Below, one piece after another: positions 34,601-41,826 of a DNA stretch of 64,000 bases. Source of the DNA: an uncultured Clostridia bacterium. Lineage in GTDB: Bacteria; Bacillota; Clostridia; Oscillospirales; Oscillospiraceae. Within the stretch, counting starts at the first letter, position 1, and each line of letters opens with the position of its first letter. Location of the stretch: positions 124,001-188,000 of the forward strand of contig CAMNAO010000001.1 in the NCBI GenBank assembly GCA_946531435.1, written 5' to 3'. Both the position numbers and the translations under genes were made by a program. The notes under the pieces were generated by a model that saw only the letters and a program-made list of their open reading frames with translations, was not told the origin of the DNA and made no database searches.

Positions 34601-37600
34601 TGAGGGCAGCATGGACCGGCCCATCCCCTCCTCCCAGGATGTGCAGAGAGAGAAGGGCTCACTGAAGAGGAGTCCCAGCCAATGCTCCGGTTTTCCTCCG
34701 CCGGGGCGGCGGCGCACCAGAACGCCGTTCTTCACCCGACGGTATTCCAGCATCAGCCGGGAAAAGGCCGGGTGAGCCTCGTAATCCTGCAGGGGAGCCA
34801 GAACGGGACGCAGAAACAGGATAAGCTCCATCGGCTCCTCTCCCAGGCCCTCCAGACGGAAGACCCGCTTCTCCCCCGCTTCGTATCCCGGTACGGACAG
34901 CTGCATCGAGGCGGAAAGGCTTCCGTTTTTTCCGCGAATTTCCGCCTCCCCCTGGCGGCGAAGGAAGGCGTAGTCCCCCGGAGTATGCCAGGCCGCAGGG
35001 GTCAGAGGCAGGAAGGTGTCCGGCCCCCACAGGGCGGCGGCAACGCCGCAGCCATCCAGCGAGCCAGGCAAAAAGCGGGTAAGCTCCAGCTCCGCCATCC
35101 GGGAGAGGGTGACGCCCCCATCCGTCACCAGGGTGCTGTATGCCCCGTTGGAGAGGAGGACACAGCGGGGTTTTTCAAAGTCGACGCCGGAGTCGATACG
35201 GCTCCAATCCGGTGCGTCCAGGCGCTGAGGGCGCTCTCCCTCCTCACGGGGGCGGCGGCGCAGAACAGGAGCAGACTCCGGATCCTTCTCCGCCAGAAGG
35301 CAGCGGTGGGCCGCCATCTCCGGGATCGCCATAAAGCGCTTTGCCATTCCCCCGCGACAGAGGGCATTATCCACCGCCAGGATGCTCATGCCGATGTGAT
35401 GGGCCATGAAGGTGGCCACCGGCTCCGGGTGATCCCCCACCCTGGCAGCGGTATAGTCCACGGCCTCGAAGAAGCCGTATTTCCCGGTATATCCCCTGTT
35501 TTTCAGCATACGAAGATTCTTTGCCGCCTCTTCTCCGGCCCACTCCAGCATGAGAAAGCTGGCGTAGGGGGCGATGACCGTATCCTTTTCCATGCCCCGC
35601 TTCAGGGCCAAGAAAGCGCTGCCGTGAGCTTTATAGCAGTAGCCCAGGCCCCGGTCGAAGGCAAAGAAAGAGCTCTCACTCTCGCCCCAGGGGCTGTGAT
35701 CGAGGCGCTGCTGGGAAAAGCAGAAGCGAAGCGCCGCATCCAGCAGAGATCCCCTTGGCGTCCGCAGGAGAAGCTCCGGCATAAAGTATTCAAAGGCGGT
35801 GCCGGTCCAGGAGGCCAATCCCGAACCCCGCTTTCCCCTTACCCGAATGCGGCCCAGGCTCCGCCAATGGCGCACCGGCACCTGTCCCAGGGAAACGGCC
35901 AAAAAGCTGGTGAGGCGGGCCTCACTGATGAGAAGATCATAGTCGCTCCCCGCGGGCCGATCCTTCGCCGTGTCCCAGCCGGTGTAAAAGAGGCAACGGT
36001 CCCGATCATAGAGGGGCCGAAAATCCGCCCCTCTCCCCAGGTCCTCCGCCCGCTTGGCAAGGGACGGCTCCCCCAGCTCCTTCAATCCCTCCGCCAGCGT
36101 GAGGAGGGAGGCGCAGAGGTTGCCGCTGTCCACCGTGGAGACAAAGCCTCCGCCGATGACCCGGAGGGATTGGGTATCATACCAGTTATAGAAGTGGCCG
36201 TGCCAGCGTTCCAGCCGCTCCAGGGTATCCAGGGTTTTTGTCATCCGCTCCCTGGCGTCACTGAGGCGGATAAGGCCCAGGTCCAGCGCGGCCAGATGAC
36301 TCAGAAGGGCCATGCCGATGTTGGTGGGAGAGGTTCGATGTGCCGTCCCCGCGGCAGGCTTCTCCTGAAAATGATCCGGCGGCAGGAAGTGATCCTCCGC
36401 CCCCACATCGGCAAAGTAAGCGTAAGCCTCCTCCGCTGCCCGGCGCAGAAACTCACGATCCTCTTTTTGAAAGGCCGCGGCCTTGCTTCCGCCCCGCTCC
36501 AACAGCCAGGCGATCCAGGGGCTCAGTACCCAAAGGCCGGGCAAAGCCATCCAGAGGCCCTCCGCCCGGATAAGGAGGCCCAGGCCCAAGATCCAATCGG
36601 GCAGGAAAAAGCGGAGCTTTCTCACAATACCGGTTTTCTTTCCCTTCTCCGCCTCCCCGGCGGTGACCCACTGCAGCAGCTTTCGCTTGGAAACAAAGAT
36701 GCGCCAGCAGGCAATGAGCACCGCCCGGGTCGCCACGAAGGCGCCCTGGGGCAGGAAGGCCAGCCGCACCAGCATTCCCAAAAAGGCCTCCAGAAGGGCA
36801 ATAAGGCTCTCCATTCCCAGGCTCTCCCGGTGAAGGACGCCGTAAACGGTCCTGCGGCAGAGGTCCAGAAGGCTGCCGGAGTAGGCGCCGACCCCCGCCA
36901 CCAGGGCCAGGATCCAAAGCCCCCGATCCCCAAGGAGGATGCCCAGAGCCAGGCTTACAAACGTAAAGGGCTGAACCAGGCTGCGGCGGAGATTATCCAG
37001 GAGCTTCCACTTGTCCCCATCCTCCAGAGGATTCCGAACCCGCTCCCCCGCTTCGTTGCGAACAAAGGGCCGCATCCAGTGGGCCGCCTGCCAATCTCCC
37101 CGGATCCAGCGCTCTTCCCTTGCATACCAGGATTCCGGGTCGCCGGGATAGCCGTCCAGAAGCTCGGTATCGCTGACATAGCGGCAGGAAAGGAAGGCGC
37201 CCTCCAGAAGGTCATGACTCAATACCCGCTCCGTGGGGAAGCGCCCCCGGAGGCAGGCGAGATAGGCGTCCACATGGATGAGCCCCTTGCCATTGAAGCT
37301 GCCGCGGCCGGAAAGCTCCTGGTAGAGGTCCGAAGCCACGCCGCTGTATGGGTCACAGCCGCCCCTGCCGGCATAGAGCCTGGTAAAGCCGTTCTTTCGG
37401 GCGGCCTCCAGCTCCGTGCCGATCCGGGGCTGAAGGATGCCGTAACCCCGGATGACAACGCCCCGCTCCGGGTCCCAGACCGGACGATTCAAGGGATGCA
37501 GGGCGGCAGCGATCAGGCTTTTCGCGGAGCCGGGTGTCAGGCGGGTATCCCCGTCCAATGCCAGTACATAGCGGATTCCCCGAACGGCCTCCGGGTCCCC

Positions 37601-38950
37601 GGAGAGGTGCAGCTCACTCTCCTGCCCCCGCAGAAGCTTCATGAGTTCCTCAATGGCGCCCCGCTTCCGCTCCCGGCCCATCCAGCGGCCCATGGTCCTT
37701 GACCAGGTACGCCTTCTCCCCAACAGGGCAAAGCCGCCGCCGTAGCGCCGGTTCAGCTGATGAATCGCTTCTGCCGCTTTGGCAAGGATCTCCCGGTCCC
37801 GTGGAGTCTCCTCCTCCCCGGCCTCCTTGAGATCCGCCAAAAGAGCAAAGGACAGGTTTGCTCCCGCGTCCCGGTTGCAAAGGGCATACTCCTCCAAAAG
37901 GTGGGCAAAGCTCTCCCCCGCCTCTTCCCCGGTCAGAAGGGCGGAGATCACGCAGAGGGTTTTCCCCTCCTCCGGCACGCCCTCCTCCAAATCCATACGG
38001 TAAGGGCGGTGGGGCCGCAAAAGGCGCAGCACAAGAAGGTCCACGCCGTTTTTGACGCACTCGGACACCGGCAAAAGCAGCAATAGAGTAGTGGATACCC
38101 GGTCCAGGCGGATGCCCAGGTAGAAGGAGATGCCGAAGCTGAGAAGCAGCACCAGTGTAATGTAGCCCCCACTGCGGATCCTGCCCCATTTGTGTTCCCT
38201 TTCCGGGGGCAAAAGGACCTCCCCTACATGGCAGTCCCGTTCCGTGGCCTCCCGGACAGCCCACTCCGCCGCGGCGGACTGGCTGATCCCCCGCCTTCGG
38301 GCGAGGCGAGCCAGAGCCTCCCGGTAGATTCCCCGGGTCTCCCGGTCCATGCGCCCAAACTCTCCGGTAGGATCCCGGGAGAGGATCCGATCCAGCCGGT
38401 CGCAGCGCAGGGCCGCCCGGAGATAGGCCGGCTCCCCCGCGGATTTCAGGGCAGGAATCAGCACAGCGAGACGTAAAGCGCGGCAATCGGGGCGATGAAG
38501 CTCCTCCCCCAGCTCCTCCAAAACGGCCAGGGTCAGAAGGGGCAGCGCTGCGTCGGTATCCTCCGCCCCCAAACAGACCTTTCCGCTGAAGGCATCCAGC
38601 CAGATCTCAAAGCTGCCGGGATCCAGAGGCCTCTCCAGCATTCCCAGAAGGCCTCGGAAGCCCAGAAGAAGCGCACTGCTTTTCCTGGCGGCACTGAGTC
38701 TGCGGATACCGGCAAGATCGCTTATGGCCCGCCTGCCCGCGTCCTCGATGCGGTAGCGGTTATCCAGCATCCATTCCCCGGCCTCGGGACTCAAGCGGTT
38801 TTCCTCCACCGCCAGGATCTCCCGGAGCAGCTTCCGGCAGTGCCGGGCGATCCGTTTTCCGGAGACTGTCCCCCGGATCCGCATCTCCCCCGCCAGCTTT
38901 TCTGCCTCCAGGGCCAGTCTTTTCTGATCCATCGGGTCCTCTTGCAGCAT
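31691..38950 (-). CDS. Cyclic beta-1,2-glucan synthase-like giant protein (GT84 plus GH94)
   Basis: 2419 residues, the largest gene here. Order: N-terminal helical region (1-260), membrane helices (about 270-315), GT84 glycosyltransferase with DxD in LALDGDTRL at about 465, more membrane helices (about 690-850), a glycoamylase-like DUF3131 region (about 890-1300, TNIGMALLSHLAALDLG), then a GH94 phosphorylase domain with catalytic Asp in GSCDWNDGMD at about 2120. This is the architecture of proteobacterial NdvB/ChvB (about 2830 residues) in shortened form. It should make and cyclise or trim beta-1,2-glucan from UDP-glucose. GGAGG precedes ATG 38950. Confidence 0.88.
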   Translation of the reverse strand: MLQEDPMDQKRLALEAEKLAGEMRIRGTVSGKRIARHCRKLLREILAVEENRLSPEAGEWMLDNRYRIEDAGRRAISDLAGIRRLSAARKSSALLLGFRGLLGMLERPLDPGSFEIWLDAFSGKVCLGAEDTDAALPLLTLAVLEELGEELHRPDCRALRLAVLIPALKSAGEPAYLRAALRCDRLDRILSRDPTGEFGRMDRETRGIYREALARLARRRGISQSAAAEWAVREATERDCHVGEVLLPPEREHKWGRIRSGGYITLVLLLSFGISFYLGIRLDRVSTTLLLLLPVSECVKNGVDLLVLRLLRPHRPYRMDLEEGVPEEGKTLCVISALLTGEEAGESFAHLLEEYALCNRDAGANLSFALLADLKEAGEEETPRDREILAKAAEAIHQLNRRYGGGFALLGRRRTWSRTMGRWMGRERKRGAIEELMKLLRGQESELHLSGDPEAVRGIRYVLALDGDTRLTPGSAKSLIAAALHPLNRPVWDPERGVVIRGYGILQPRIGTELEAARKNGFTRLYAGRGGCDPYSGVASDLYQELSGRGSFNGKGLIHVDAYLACLRGRFPTERVLSHDLLEGAFLSCRYVSDTELLDGYPGDPESWYAREERWIRGDWQAAHWMRPFVRNEAGERVRNPLEDGDKWKLLDNLRRSLVQPFTFVSLALGILLGDRGLWILALVAGVGAYSGSLLDLCRRTVYGVLHRESLGMESLIALLEAFLGMLVRLAFLPQGAFVATRAVLIACWRIFVSKRKLLQWVTAGEAEKGKKTGIVRKLRFFLPDWILGLGLLIRAEGLWMALPGLWVLSPWIAWLLERGGSKAAAFQKEDREFLRRAAEEAYAYFADVGAEDHFLPPDHFQEKPAAGTAHRTSPTNIGMALLSHLAALDLGLIRLSDARERMTKTLDTLERLERWHGHFYNWYDTQSLRVIGGGFVSTVDSGNLCASLLTLAEGLKELGEPSLAKRAEDLGRGADFRPLYDRDRCLFYTGWDTAKDRPAGSDYDLLISEARLTSFLAVSLGQVPVRHWRSLGRIRVRGKRGSGLASWTGTAFEYFMPELLLRTPRGSLLDAALRFCFSQQRLDHSPWGESESSFFAFDRGLGYCYKAHGSAFLALKRGMEKDTVIAPYASFLMLEWAGEEAAKNLRMLKNRGYTGKYGFFEAVDYTAARVGDHPEPVATFMAHHIGMSILAVDNALCRGGMAKRFMAIPEMAAHRCLLAEKDPESAPVLRRRPREEGERPQRLDAPDWSRIDSGVDFEKPRCVLLSNGAYSTLVTDGGVTLSRMAELELTRFLPGSLDGCGVAAALWGPDTFLPLTPAAWHTPGDYAFLRRQGEAEIRGKNGSLSASMQLSVPGYEAGEKRVFRLEGLGEEPMELILFLRPVLAPLQDYEAHPAFSRLMLEYRRVKNGVLVRRRPGGGKPEHWLGLLFSEPFSLCTSWEEGMGRSMLPSQEFSEAPECGPLPDGAIILRIRLGKIEEERTILMSMAYGAKGEDALVAARRILEDKAGPNGEYSTRLAARLGLGESGIFRAMELLGNMRFHPNGDAERQRLFEEAGGEAKELWRFGVSGDLPVLVHTVKSGMEAALREILDIHQFLAGLGEASDLVLLTEEDGDYMGGDRPALYAILRSMDAMHRLGKRGGIHLVPEKDEHVGELLAASAVYTAPRKPERSKPIQRPDRNFSRPWPCFSQGEGDCVWTRLDGILPPRTYTQILAGKTFGVLTDEAGTGHVWLENAREGRLTPWRNDRQAASGPETLSLIRQGKRISLFADDDGCSCRVEFGFGYARWEKEIGEVKTSVTAFVPPEEPYRAFLLRVEGADEGDEIEYTARPAGGDRNEPPYGTRSSREDRTLSLDLGFARMTAAASRSFTAWTCDRAAWERGEDNGFTGVGRKPILALRISAEGETALLTGCLPPAELRELAEPEKMKSSLEETKRTWETLCGGIRVTTPDEALDHYLNGWALYQSYAARMLARCGPDQCGGALGFRDQLQDCRALMLTRPDLAKNHLILAASRQYREGDVQHWWHPAREDGNGKGVRTRCSDDLLWLPFVLGEYVEKTGDRSILDTEAPWLISPPLATEEKERYESPKISGERDSMLNHALMALRLCRKRGVGPHGLCLMGSCDWNDGMDLNREEGEAESLWLSAFAVMSAEKLLPYAEEREYRPLRDELCSWRDGLKEAIRSVYAGDRYPRAFLADGTVLGTKESPECAMDSISQSFAWFAGIREEKTITALRTAAGELEQEGVSCLFTPPFDGKIGDPGYICRYAPGFRENGGQYTHAAVWLAAALLQCGETDRGKDLLLSLLPEKKDPAVYRGEPYVLPGDVSSAPGFSGKAGWTWYTGSAAWYDTTALEDLCGLRLREGKLSFRPNLPSDWSGLRVQVGKRLFEATRRGERVDLTLDGVPYNGEAADWDFMGNLR

Positions 38951-39030
38951 AGTCGATCCTCCGTCTATGATTCGTAACCATGATTCTCCCCTCTCGTGGA
39001 AAAATTATGCACGGCAGGACGGTTTCACCC

Positions 39031-39059
39031 TTGACAAAGCGGGGGAAATGGGATATACT
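39031..39059 (+). promoter_or_regulatory. Consensus sigma-A promoter for ylxM-ffh-rpsP-khpA-rimM-trmD
   Basis: Perfect TTGACA (39031-39036) and TATACT (39054-39059), spacer 17 nt. Confidence 0.85.
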
Positions 39060-39102
39060 CAGCCAGGTGTAAAGGTAAAATGCTTTACAGCGAGGTCATG
39101 TT

Positions 39103-39456
39103 ATGGACAAGGGTGTGGAAATCGCTCTCTTATACGATTTCTTCGGCGGGCTTTTAACAGAGAAGCAGCGGGAATACCTGACGCTGAAATATGATGAGGA
39201 CCTCTCCCTCGCGGAAATTGCCGAGAGCCAGGGCATCAGCCGCCAGGGTGCCAGAGACGCCATCCAGCGTGCGGAGAAATCCCTCAGGGAGGCGGAGGAG
39301 CGCACCGGTCTTTTTGCCCGCTTCGGCAGGCTGGAGGAAGAGCTGGACACCCTGAACGAACTGGCGGAAAAGCTTTTAACCATCACAGAGGGCGAGGCGA
39401 AGGAGACCGCAGAGGCGCTGGCAGCAGCCCTCAGGAAATGGAAAGGGCAGGTTTGA
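39103..39456 (+). CDS. ylxM: YlxM, putative helix-turn-helix partner of the signal recognition particle
   Basis: 117 residues with a sigma-70 region 4-like helix-turn-helix: LTLKYDEDLSLAEIAESQGISRQGARDAIQRAE. The C-terminal half is a charged helix. GAGG upstream of the ATG; stops 1 nt before ffh. In other Firmicutes YlxM modulates SRP GTPase activity. Identification rests on sequence and invariant position before ffh. Confidence 0.93.
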   Translation: MDKGVEIALLYDFFGGLLTEKQREYLTLKYDEDLSLAEIAESQGISRQGARDAIQRAEKSLREAEERTGLFARFGRLEEELDTLNELAEKLLTITEGEAKETAEALAAALRKWKGQV

Positions 39457-39457
39457 C

Positions 39458-40807
39458 ATGGCATTTGAAAGCCTTTCGGATAAGCTCAACAATGTCTTCA
39501 AAAAGCTGAAGACCAAGGGCCGCCTCACCGAGGAGGACGTCAAGACCGCCATGCGCGAGGTGCGCATGGCCCTTTTGGAGGCCGACGTCAGCTACAAGGT
39601 GGTCAAGGATTTTGTTAAATCCGTCACGGAAAAGGCCACCGGCGCCGAGGTGCTGGAGAGCCTGACCCCCGCCCAGATGGTCATCAAGATCGTCAATGAT
39701 GAGCTGACGAATACTATGGGCGGCGGCACCTCCCGCATCGCCATGAACCAGAACGGTCCCACCGTGGTCATGCTGGTCGGCCTGCAGGGCTCCGGTAAGA
39801 CCACCAACGGCGCCAAGCTGGCAGGGCTTTTGAAACGCAGCCAGAACCGCCGTCCCCTGCTGGTGGCCTGTGACGTCTACCGCCCCGCCGCCATCCAGCA
39901 GCTTGTCACCGTAGGCGGACAGCTGGGCATCCCCGTCTTTGAGATGGGGCAGGCCGACCCGGTGGAGATCGCCAAGGCGGGACTGAACGAGGCACGGCAG
40001 AAGGGCTGCGACCTGGTGATCCTGGATACCGCCGGACGTCTGCACATCGACGAAGCCCTGATGGACGAATTAAAACGCATTAAGGCTACGGTCAAGCCCA
40101 ACGAGATCCTTCTGGTGGTGGACGCCATGACCGGTCAGGATGCCGTCAACGCTGCCTCCGCCTTCAATGAGGCCCTGGGCATCGACGGCGTGATTCTTTC
40201 CAAGCTGGACGGTGACGCCAGAGGCGGCGCCGCTCTCTCGGTCCGGGCAGTTACCGGAAAGCCCATCAAATTTATCGGCACCGGTGAAAAGCTGGACAAG
40301 ATCGAGGTCTTCCACCCCGACCGCATGGCTTCCCGGATCCTGGGCATGGGCGACATGCTCACCCTTATTGAGAAGGCCCAGGACTCCTTCAACGCGCAAA
40401 AATCCGAGGAGCTGGCCAAAAGGCTCAAGCAGAACAAGTTCACCCTGCAGGATTACTACGACCAGCTCATTCAACTGAAGAGCATGGGCAGCATGCAGGA
40501 CATCGCCGGCATGATCCCCGGGCTGGACGCCAGCAAGCTGGGAAATGCCCAGCTGGACGAAAAGGCTTTGGCAAGGACCGAGGCCATCATCCTCTCCATG
40601 ACCCAGAAAGAGCGGAACAACCCCTCTATTCTGAATTCCAGCCGCAAAAAGCGTATCGCCGCCGGCAGCGGCACCACCGTGGTGGACGTCAACCGGCTTT
40701 TAAAGCAGTATGAGCTCATGCAGCAGATGACCAAATCCCTGGCAAAAGGCAAAATACCCGCCATGTTCGGCGGCGGCAAACGGGGCCGCCGTATGATGGG
40801 TTTTTGA
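39458..40807 (+). CDS. ffh: Signal recognition particle protein Ffh
   Basis: GTPase that binds 4.5S/6S RNA and signal peptides and delivers ribosomes to FtsY. 449 residues: N domain (1-90), G domain with [33 protein letters not shown] and the [10 protein letters not shown] closing loop, then a methionine-rich M domain (about 325-449) ending KRGRRMMGF. Usual length. Confidence 0.98.
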   Translation: MAFESLSDKLNNVFKKLKTKGRLTEEDVKTAMREVRMALLEADVSYKVVKDFVKSVTEKATGAEVLESLTPAQMVIKIVNDELTNTMGGGTSRIAMNQNGPTVVMLVGLQGSGKTTNGAKLAGLLKRSQNRRPLLVACDVYRPAAIQQLVTVGGQLGIPVFEMGQADPVEIAKAGLNEARQKGCDLVILDTAGRLHIDEALMDELKRIKATVKPNEILLVVDAMTGQDAVNAASAFNEALGIDGVILSKLDGDARGGAALSVRAVTGKPIKFIGTGEKLDKIEVFHPDRMASRILGMGDMLTLIEKAQDSFNAQKSEELAKRLKQNKFTLQDYYDQLIQLKSMGSMQDIAGMIPGLDASKLGNAQLDEKALARTEAIILSMTQKERNNPSILNSSRKKRIAAGSGTTVVDVNRLLKQYELMQQMTKSLAKGKIPAMFGGGKRGRRMMGF

Positions 40808-40844
40808 AATAAAACACTTTATATACAATCGGAGGACAAAGACA

Positions 40845-41084
40845 ATGGTAAAAATCAGACTTCGCCGCATCGGCGCCAAGAAGAACCCCTTCTACCGCAT
40901 CGTGGTTGCCGACTCCCACAACGCCCGTGACGGCGCTTTCATCGAGGAGATCGGCGCTTACAGCCCCCTTACCGAGCCCACCACTCTGAAGCTGGATCTC
41001 GATCGCGTAAACTACTGGATCAAGAACGGCGCCCAGCCCACCGACACCGTCAGAGCTCTGATCAAGAAGGCTTCCGAGCAGTAA
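40845..41084 (+). CDS. rpsP: 30S ribosomal protein S16
   Basis: 79 residues starting [19 protein letters not shown], the S16 signature, with [22 protein letters not shown] upstream. In the canonical ffh-rpsP-khpA-rimM-trmD order. Confidence 0.98.
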   Translation: MVKIRLRRIGAKKNPFYRIVVADSHNARDGAFIEEIGAYSPLTEPTTLKLDLDRVNYWIKNGAQPTDTVRALIKKASEQ

Positions 41085-41097
41085 TCGGAGGCAGACA

Positions 41098-41328
41098 ATG
41101 AAAGAACTTTTGCTCTACGTTGCTAAGAGCCTCGTGGACCACCCCGATCTCGTCCGTGTGGATGAGCGCGAGGAGGACGGCGAGACCATCTTCGAGCTGC
41201 GTGTAGCGCCGGAGGACATGGGCAAGGTCATTGGCCGCCACGGCAAGATCGCCCGAGAGATCCGCGTTCTCATGCGCTCGGTGGCTGCCCGCAGCGGACA
41301 GCGCGTCAGCGTTGATATCGTGGATTGA
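41098..41328 (+). CDS. khpA: KH-domain RNA-binding protein KhpA
   Basis: 76 residues, a single KH domain with GKVIGRHGKIAREIR. Partner of KhpB in regulating cell division and small RNAs in Firmicutes. Preceded by CGGAGG. Between rpsP and rimM as usual. Confidence 0.96.
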   Translation: MKELLLYVAKSLVDHPDLVRVDEREEDGETIFELRVAPEDMGKVIGRHGKIAREIRVLMRSVAARSGQRVSVDIVD

Positions 41329-41337
41329 GGCGGACCC

Positions 41338-41826
41338 TTGAAACGCGTAAGGCTCGAGATCGGGCGCATCACCAACACCCACGGCCTTAAGGGCGAGATG
41401 AAGGTTGAGCCCTGGTGCGACGACCCCCGGGATCTTTTGAAGCTGAAGACTCTCTTTGTGGGCGGGGCGGCCTATGCCGTCGCCTCCGCCCGCACAGCCG
41501 GAAATCTTCTGTATCTGAAGCTCGCGGGCGTGGACACGCTGGAGATGGCCCAGACACTCAAAGGAAAAACATTGGAAGCCGCCCGGGAGGATCTAAGCCT
41601 CGCTCCGGGCTCCTATTTTATTGCCGACTGCGAGAATGCCACGGTGGTGGACGCGGACAGCGGCAGGACCCTGGGCACCGTGAAGGAGATCCTCTACTAC
41701 CCCGGGCGCACCATCCTCAATGTGGACGCCGGGCGGGAGCTCCTCATCCCCATGGTCTCTGACTTTATCAAGGAGGTAGACGCGGACAAAGGGATCGTCC
41801 GTGTGCACCTGATCGATGGAATGTAA
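41338..41826 (+). CDS. rimM: 16S rRNA processing protein RimM
   Basis: 162 residues, ribosome maturation factor for the 30S head. RimM core IGRITNTHGLKGEMKV near the start, and a C-terminal PRC-barrel with YYPGRTILNVDAGRELLIPM. Start codon is TTG at 41338 with GAGG 7 nt upstream; no ATG gives the full N-terminus. Overlaps trmD by 11 nt. Confidence 0.95.
   Translation: MKRVRLEIGRITNTHGLKGEMKVEPWCDDPRDLLKLKTLFVGGAAYAVASARTAGNLLYLKLAGVDTLEMAQTLKGKTLEAAREDLSLAPGSYFIADCENATVVDADSGRTLGTVKEILYYPGRTILNVDAGRELLIPMVSDFIKEVDADKGIVRVHLIDGM

Noticed and set aside
34682..37702. A 1006-codon open frame on the plus strand
   Set aside because: It is antisense to the glucan synthase gene, which has clear domains and motifs; long antisense frames are common in GC-rich DNA and this one has no recognisable protein features.
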